A stretch of 64,000 nt of DNA from Agapetus fuscipes. Lineage: Eukaryota; Arthropoda; Insecta; Trichoptera; Glossosomatidae. Position 1 is the first letter of the stretch, and each line of letters starts with the position of its first letter. Both the position numbers and the translations under genes were made by a program. The notes below the pieces were generated by a model. It saw only the letters and a program-made list of their open reading frames with translations. It did no database searches and was not told where the DNA came from. The stretch spans positions 1 to 64,000 of the forward strand of contig OX637337.1 in assembly GCA_951799405.1 (NCBI GenBank), read 5' to 3'. This document shows positions 59,548 to 64,000 of the stretch, one piece after another.

Positions 59548-61050
59548 TTACGCTCTCAACCCTTGCCACAGATTTTTCACCCCTGGCCACGGTTCCTTCA
59601 TCCTTTTCCTTCTCTTCCGATGTTCGTGGAGAGGTGGTGCGCGCTGAAGGCGAGGCGTCGTATCCGGCGGCCTCGTGTACTGCTCGATCGGATCCTCCTC
59701 CTGCTTGTCGGGCGGTAACCTTAGCTGATCTGGGTGCACGTCTCTGCTGGTGCGGGGTGGCTGTTTCCTGGCCATCCCATGGCTCTGATTCCTCTTTGAG
59801 CCGGAGTCCTCTAGCACGAGTTGTCGTCCACTCTGCACCTCCATGCTGACTTGTCTCAAGTTCCTCTTGATCGTGTCAAACGTCGAGTCTTCTACTTCGC
59901 ACACTTGCGGGTGGAATTCGCGTTCAAAGTACAGCTCTCTCTCCAAAGGGTCATCTTCCATGTCTCTTGGCAGCGCGTCTGCCTCAGGCTCTGCATGGCT
60001 CCCATTCTGACCAGGGCAGAAGTGGCTGAATTCTGAAACTTCTGGAGCCAGTGTCTCTTCCACACGTTGAGACTCCTCGACTGCTCTCAGAGTGTCCTCA
60101 GGAACTTCTGCGTCCCTCAGAATGCTGACACTTGCATGCTCCGGTTCACCTTCATCCTGGCTTGATTCCGGTTGCGAAGGCTTCCCCTCACGGTCGGGGC
60201 AAGACCGGTCAAGATGTGGCCCTGAATAGTGCCAGTATGTCCGTGCGGTCTCTTGCTCGCTACCTGGCCGTGGCTGCCATGCCATTGGACGATTTTTCTG
60301 GCCTGGTGACTGCCTTTCGGTCTGATGGTGATAGGCTGCTGGCTGCCAATCCCCTTGTCGCTGTTCCTGGGCTGGCCGTCGCCCTCCTTGCTGATGAGAT
60401 CCGACGAGTGGATGTTGGTCATCGCTGCTGCCCCTGCTTTCACAGCCTGCCGCAGCTGCGAGAAGCTTGCTCCAGGAGGCGCTGGCGCTCTGAAGCCTCG
60501 CCTGGCACTGCGGCAACAGGAGGTCCATGGTGTGCTGGATGACCTCCTGCTCCGAGTGCGTGCTGCAGAAGCGCTTGGCCAGCGCTCTCTTCCTCAAGAT
60601 GAATCCCATTGCCTCCTCCCTGAGCTCCTGCCGTCCATAGAGGTACAGGAAGTGGCCTCTCTCCCTCCTTGACTTGCTGTTGAATCTTCCCTCCAGGGCA
60701 CATTCAACCTCCAGCCAGTCTGTCACTGGGAGCTCCGCCATCCAGGCAGCCGCTTCCCCCTGCAGCCAATCCATTGCCCACATCACCCATTCGCTCTCTG
60801 GGGTTGCATTCTCCTTGAAGTACGCCAGGGCTGACTCCAAAAATAGCCCTGGGTCTTCCTCCGGCTTCCCCGAAAATGGCATGGGGAGCCGTGCCACTGG
60901 CGTCCTGTATTCATTGACTGAAGCTCCCTGCTCCATCAAGTCATCACAGGGCCGCGCAGTCTTCATTGTCTTGCTTCTGGTTCTTTGTTGGGCGCCACAA
61001 GTCAGTCCTCCGGTACTTGGGTTGTCACTTTCCAAGTGACTTGGCCCCAC
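59548..61050 (-). CDS. LTR-retrotransposon Gag, 500 aa
   Basis: Starts 16 nt inside the LTR. Residues about 55-175 resemble the retrotransposon Gag (capsid) domain: LPMPFSGKPEEDPGLFLESA, then WAMDWLQGEAAAWM, then EVECALEGRF and QELREEAMGF. The region after about residue 205 is Gln/Ser/Glu-rich and disordered-looking. A degenerate zinc knuckle is visible as TYWH....HLDRSC: His and the last Cys are in place but the first two Cys positions read T and H. The frame is intact despite the missing pol. An alternative start is the Met at about residue 29. Confidence 0.8.
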   Translation of the reverse strand: MGPSHLESDNPSTGGLTCGAQQRTRSKTMKTARPCDDLMEQGASVNEYRTPVARLPMPFSGKPEEDPGLFLESALAYFKENATPESEWVMWAMDWLQGEAAAWMAELPVTDWLEVECALEGRFNSKSRRERGHFLYLYGRQELREEAMGFILRKRALAKRFCSTHSEQEVIQHTMDLLLPQCQARLQSASASWSKLLAAAAGCESRGSSDDQHPLVGSHQQGGRRPAQEQRQGDWQPAAYHHQTERQSPGQKNRPMAWQPRPGSEQETARTYWHYSGPHLDRSCPDREGKPSQPESSQDEGEPEHASVSILRDAEVPEDTLRAVEESQRVEETLAPEVSEFSHFCPGQNGSHAEPEADALPRDMEDDPLERELYFEREFHPQVCEVEDSTFDTIKRNLRQVSMEVQSGRQLVLEDSGSKRNQSHGMARKQPPRTSRDVHPDQLRLPPDKQEEDPIEQYTRPPDTTPRLQRAPPLHEHRKRRKRMKEPWPGVKNLWQGLRA

Positions 61051-61065
61051 GTTCGCGGCGTCAAT

Positions 61066-61372
61066 TGATACCCTCTCTTTAAAATGAGGAAGACTTGGTT
61101 GAAGGGTTTTTCTTAACTTTCGTTTTTTTATTCTCTTTTTCTCTTTTCAGTACAAATTACAAACAGAACCGGTCTTCGGGCCAACAGGCCGACAACCTTG
61201 TGACAAATTATTCCCTTTTTATTACAATAAAACACATAAATTTTGTTACAGTAAATTCGGCTCGGCCGGTGTCTTGCCGAACGCCGGCCAATCAGCGTGT
61301 AGGGTTAAGTTTTGTCAAGGAGTTCGACGGATGGCGAAATTCAAGGCCTGCACAAAAAAGTGTGCCGTATCA
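61066..61372 (-). repeat. 5' LTR of gag-only element
   Basis: 307 bp; followed on the + strand by the GTAC target duplication at 61373-61376. On the element strand it contains AATAAA-type polyadenylation words. Confidence 0.92.
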
Positions 61373-61473
61373 GTACCTTATAAATAAATTAGCCTTCTTA
61401 ATATATAAATCAATTTTTATTTTAAATCAATTATTAATTAATCAGTACCCTAAGTCATTTGTTATCCTTAATT

Positions 61474-61662
61474 ATGGCAGAGTTAGATTTTATATCCCAA
61501 CAACCTTGTAGCAAAGTATTGCGATGGTGTTTGCATAATAAACACATGGGATTTTCCTATTATCAAAGAAGCAAGTTGTCATTTCTTAAGAAAGCTAAAG
61601 AAGTCATGTTGGTATCATCAAGTCTTGATGATACCAACATGACAACATCTCAAGAAGACTGA
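61474..61662 (+). CDS. Small ORF of unknown nature in TBCA intron
   Basis: 62 codons from MAELDFIS, ending ...MTTSQED. I recognise no domain. The C-terminal third is encoded by a 41-bp perfect palindrome (61603-61643). It lies 118 bp before TBCA exon 2. It might be an exon or 3' fragment of another gene, or chance. Confidence 0.25.
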   Translation: MAELDFISQQPCSKVLRWCLHNKHMGFSYYQRSKLSFLKKAKEVMLVSSSLDDTNMTTSQED

Positions 61663-61779
61663 AGCTAGCATTTCTCCTGCACCAAACATTCTGACTCTCT
61701 AGCTCTGGGCCAAGGCTTCCCACTCAGAGAGCATGTGGTTGTTCAATGAAGGTTACTCATATATTTATATATTTTTCAG

Positions 61780-61918
61780 ATTGTTGAAGGCGCAAGAAGA
61801 TTTAAAAAGTATTTTAGATTCTGAACAGGACTTGAAAGAAAATCCTGATTATCAACTAGCTGTCCAAGCTCTGAAGGATTCCGCCAACGTTTTAGTTGAA
61901 AGTTCAGCAAGTGTGTGA
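61780..61918 (+). CDS. TBCA: Tubulin-folding cofactor A, coding exon 2 (terminal)
   Basis: Acceptor TATTTTTCAG (ends 61779), then R/LLKAQEDLKSILDSEQDL, NPDYQLAVQALKDS and VLVESSASV with stop TGA 61916-61918. It supplies the third helix of the TBCA coiled-coil bundle. The split Arg codon (AG + A) keeps the frame with exon 1. The intron between the exons is 8547 bp and carries at least five kinds of repeat. Confidence 0.9.
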
Positions 61919-62115
61919 AGTGCTCACGGGGAAGCTCTCGTACCTAAAAGACTAATATATTTTATGATTTATTTACTCGCTTTGTGCACATGTAACTTAT
62001 TAATAACATTAATCCAAACTTAATTCCATGTATTTGTATGCCAAGTGCTCAGTGTATTAGAATAATAATTTTTTCGTATTGTTATGATGAATGTGGTGAC
62101 ATAAACCATTCCAAG

Positions 62116-62616
62116 ATGTCCTTGAGGCGTGCTGTGCCCTGTGCTGCCTCCGCATCTGCTTCCCTCCAGGGCACTCAGCTACAGGATAAAGACTTTGTGA
62201 AAAAGTGGGCAACATCTGTCATACTGAATAAGTCACAGAAGCAAAATTATAAAAAAAGATCCTCCACATCCCAACTTAAGAAGCTAATTGTTGAAGTGCA
62301 AGAGAAATGCAAGAGCATCAAGGAGGCAGAAAGCTCCTTGAGAGACAATGCTTCATCTCTGCCGTCAGAAGCGTGGGACGCCCAAGTAGCGGCAGTCAAA
62401 GCCATGGTTGCAGACATTACACTGAAGCAGGATGTGCTCGATGATGCCGCTCTATTAGAGGTTGCCATCAAATCAAAAGAAAAAATCTATCGGAAACGTC
62501 GCCAGGAAAAAAATAAAAAACGAGCTTACAGAGAAGGAAAGACAACCCTTGAAAAAAGCAAACAAATTGATGAATGGCTCAACAAAATGAAAGGAGAGTT
62601 ACGACTCAGGGAAATG
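62116..62616 (+). CDS. PDCD7: PDCD7-like (U11/U12 snRNP 59K family) exon, coiled-coil
   Basis: Hydrophilic coiled-coil protein: FVKKWATSVILNKS, then a long Lys/Glu-rich helix (IYRKRRQEKNKKRAYREGK), then QIDEWLNKMKGELRLREM. It ends at a GTAAAG donor (62617) in phase 0, joining in frame to the exon at 63539. The IDEW...ELR...VL-EV pattern across the junction resembles PDCD7, the U11-59K protein of the minor spliceosome. The start is uncertain: ATG 62116 (MSLRRAV) is preferred, but the frame is open from 62038 and this may be an internal exon. Identification is from remembered family pattern, not a search. Confidence 0.55.
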
Positions 62617-62716
62617 GTAAAGTGCAAAAACTCTTATTTCACAAAATCATCTACATCGCGCATACTTTTGTCTGCACCTCTTGAACTTTGTAGATCAATA
62701 GTGTTTAACTGAAGTA

Positions 62717-63538
62717 CACAGATACAATTTGTACATTTATTTGTCAAGGTATTGTGAGGGTTTTTCTTACTTACGAGTATTTAATAAGATCGTCAATGGA
62801 CAATGAGGTGTTTGTTTACAATTTGCTTCAATTTCAATACCGCACTTATTTGATTTCTTCATCACAGACTAGAAGGATTTATTCAGTTCACTTCACAAGC
62901 GAAAGTACCCACTGACAGATGAACGACACAATGTTAATACAACAACCACATTAAATGTTTACTTTATTCGTTTCACAATTACAATAACCACAACACAATA
63001 ATATTTATCATCATAATTTACACCAGCTTGTGGCTCTCTCACCAGGGAAGCCTCTTCTGTTTTTTTTGCATTCTTTTGTTTTCCTTTTTTTTATTCAAAT
63101 TCAAATATAATGCTCCATTCCACTAAACAAACAAATTCATCTCGTTACAGTATATCAGCAACACTGAAGTAATCAATATGTGTGAATAGACATTGTGTAC
63201 CGGACTGTTTACTTGAGTTGCCCTTTATCTATAAGGGTGGACATGAACTATGGATACTCAAAAAATAAAACAATTTATCAAAACTGCAGACAATATTTTA
63301 TAAAATAAACCCACCTCCCCTTTTTTTGAGGGAAGATGTCCCCCGTCAGCGACCAATATTTTTTCTCACTTGCCCATCCCTAACATGAACATGGCTGCTA
63401 TCTACCATTTCTCTGTAGTAAATTTAATCAATTTGTTTTTTTTTTTTCGAGGTATTGTATTTTTTTATAATATTATTTTTAAGTATGTATGTAAAAGGCA
63501 CAATGTGTCTTTGAAATAAATAAATTGTGTGATTGCAG
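62717..63538. other. Intron of PDCD7-like gene, nothing recognised
   Basis: AT-rich intron sequence between the donor at 62617 and the acceptor at 63538, with T- and A-rich runs and no repeat family that I can place. Confidence 0.5.
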
Positions 63539-63725
63539 GAAAATGAACATAAAAAAGAGACAGATTTAGTTCTAAGAGATGTGACTAAGTACAAAACTGA
63601 AGCACGTAGAAGCATAGCTCTTCTGGAACATCTGTTAAAGTTGAGAAACGCTAAAGAAAAGTCTGCTCGAGGAATGGGAGGAGCAGTCAATGCTGCTGAA
63701 GAAGCTGCCTTCACCAATAACATAG
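63539..63725 (+). CDS. PDCD7: PDCD7-like, next exon (gene continues past window)
   Basis: Acceptor TGTGATTGCAG (ends 63538), phase 0, reading ENEHKKETDLVLRDVTKYKT, then EARRSIALLEHLLKLRNAKE, KSARGMGG and TNNI, with donor G|GTAAGC at 63726. The L-DV..K..EA+R....LE.L.KLRN.KE pattern is the PDCD7-like core. The rest of the gene is not seen before 64000. Confidence 0.6.
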
Positions 63726-63881
63726 GTAAGCAAGTCATCATCCTGTCGGGCCAGCATTCAATCAAAATAGGACTAAGAGGTGTTCCAGATTGTGCAGATG
63801 TGATTTATTTATCTCCTATTTATGTATTTCTTATCCAATTCAACGTTCTTGAAGTGCTCTAAAGCAAAGTTGGAATAGATT

Positions 63882-64000
63882 GTCATAATCATAATCATAA
63901 TCATAATCATAAGGTCTTTATTGTTTTTTTATCAATATGTACAAAGTATTACAATAAAAATAAATTTTAAAAATCTAATTATAATAAATACTCCCCAAAG
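63882..64000 (-). mobile_element. Probable LINE 3' end with (TTATGA)n tail
   Basis: On the - strand CAATAAAGACC is followed by five TTATGA-type units (63882-63912), as in insect LINEs that end in a short tandem repeat in place of poly(A). The body continues past the window edge. Confidence 0.4.

Larger units (their letters stand above)
59204..61372 (-). mobile_element. Gag-only LTR retrotransposon (TR-GAG type), 2.17 kb, complete
   Basis: Two 307-bp LTRs (59204-59510 and 61066-61372), identical by eye, start TGATAC and end GTATCA. The target duplication is GTAC (59200-59203 and 61373-61376). On the - strand a primer-binding-like GACGCCGCGAACGTGGGG follows the right LTR and a purine tract (AGAAGATGGTGGGAA) precedes the left one, so it runs right to left. 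It encodes Gag only, with no protease, RT, RNase H or integrase. Identical LTRs imply a very recent insertion that must have used another element's enzymes. Confidence 0.9.

Noticed and set aside
59233..60672. + strand frames opposite the Gag ORF and in the LTRs
   Set aside because: Shadows of the - strand Gag; the LTR frames are duplicated simply because the LTRs are.
1..64000. tRNA or rRNA genes
   Set aside because: I looked for cloverleaf-like B-box words and rRNA motifs and saw none convincing; tRNAscan-SE would be needed to exclude them.

Overview
The window reads as the subtelomeric end of an insect (or other arthropod) chromosome. The left half is built from short arrays of the arthropod telomere repeat (CCTAA on the + strand, TTAGG on the - strand) interleaved with non-LTR retrotransposons joined directly to those arrays. 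With CCTAA on + at the left, the chromosome tip should lie to the left and the chromosome interior to the right. No bacterial, plasmid or phage features are visible.

Layout, left to right. (1) 1-29962: four SART-like elements on the - strand (A partial, B full, C truncated, D full) and two full-length TRAS-like elements on the + strand, separated by CCTAA arrays of about 100-190 bp. The two families lie in opposite orientations. SART-like elements encode a zinc-knuckle ORF1 and an ORF2 with APE endonuclease and reverse transcriptase; TRAS-like elements also carry an RNase H domain. (2) 15637-18830: a non-telomeric island with the capsid half of an endogenous densovirus, holding an intact VP reading frame with a phospholipase A2 motif, a preserved TATA/initiator promoter and a second intact 185-aa frame. 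(3) 29957-38777: a third TRAS-like copy, entered at a microhomology junction, split by a 6-kb LTR element with no coding capacity, then fused in frame to an intronless DEK-like sequence that runs into the polypurine tract and LTR of another retroelement. (4) 38778-52935: an AT-rich interior with LINE remnants, a Penelope-like fragment with a minimal hammerhead ribozyme motif, RTE-like LINE 3' ends, a dispersed ~250-bp repeat, two blocks of a 185-bp tandem repeat and a palindromic MITE-like repeat. (5) 53024-64000: two host genes. Tubulin-folding cofactor A (TBCA) has two coding exons separated by an 8.5-kb intron packed with a 40-bp satellite, LINE fragments and a complete gag-only LTR element. 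A PDCD7-like gene (U11/U12 snRNP 59K family) follows and runs off the right edge.

Functionally, the left half is an autonomous telomere-repeat plus telomere-targeted LINE ecology in which other parasites (a densovirus fragment and LTR elements) have lodged. The right half holds ordinary housekeeping genes invaded by repeats. The observations I consider most worth a second look are a covarying three-way-junction RNA shared by the 3' UTRs of the two TRAS-like families, the endonuclease-DEK-LTR chimera, the densovirus VP locus inside telomeric DNA, and the two non-autonomous LTR elements with near-identical or identical LTRs.
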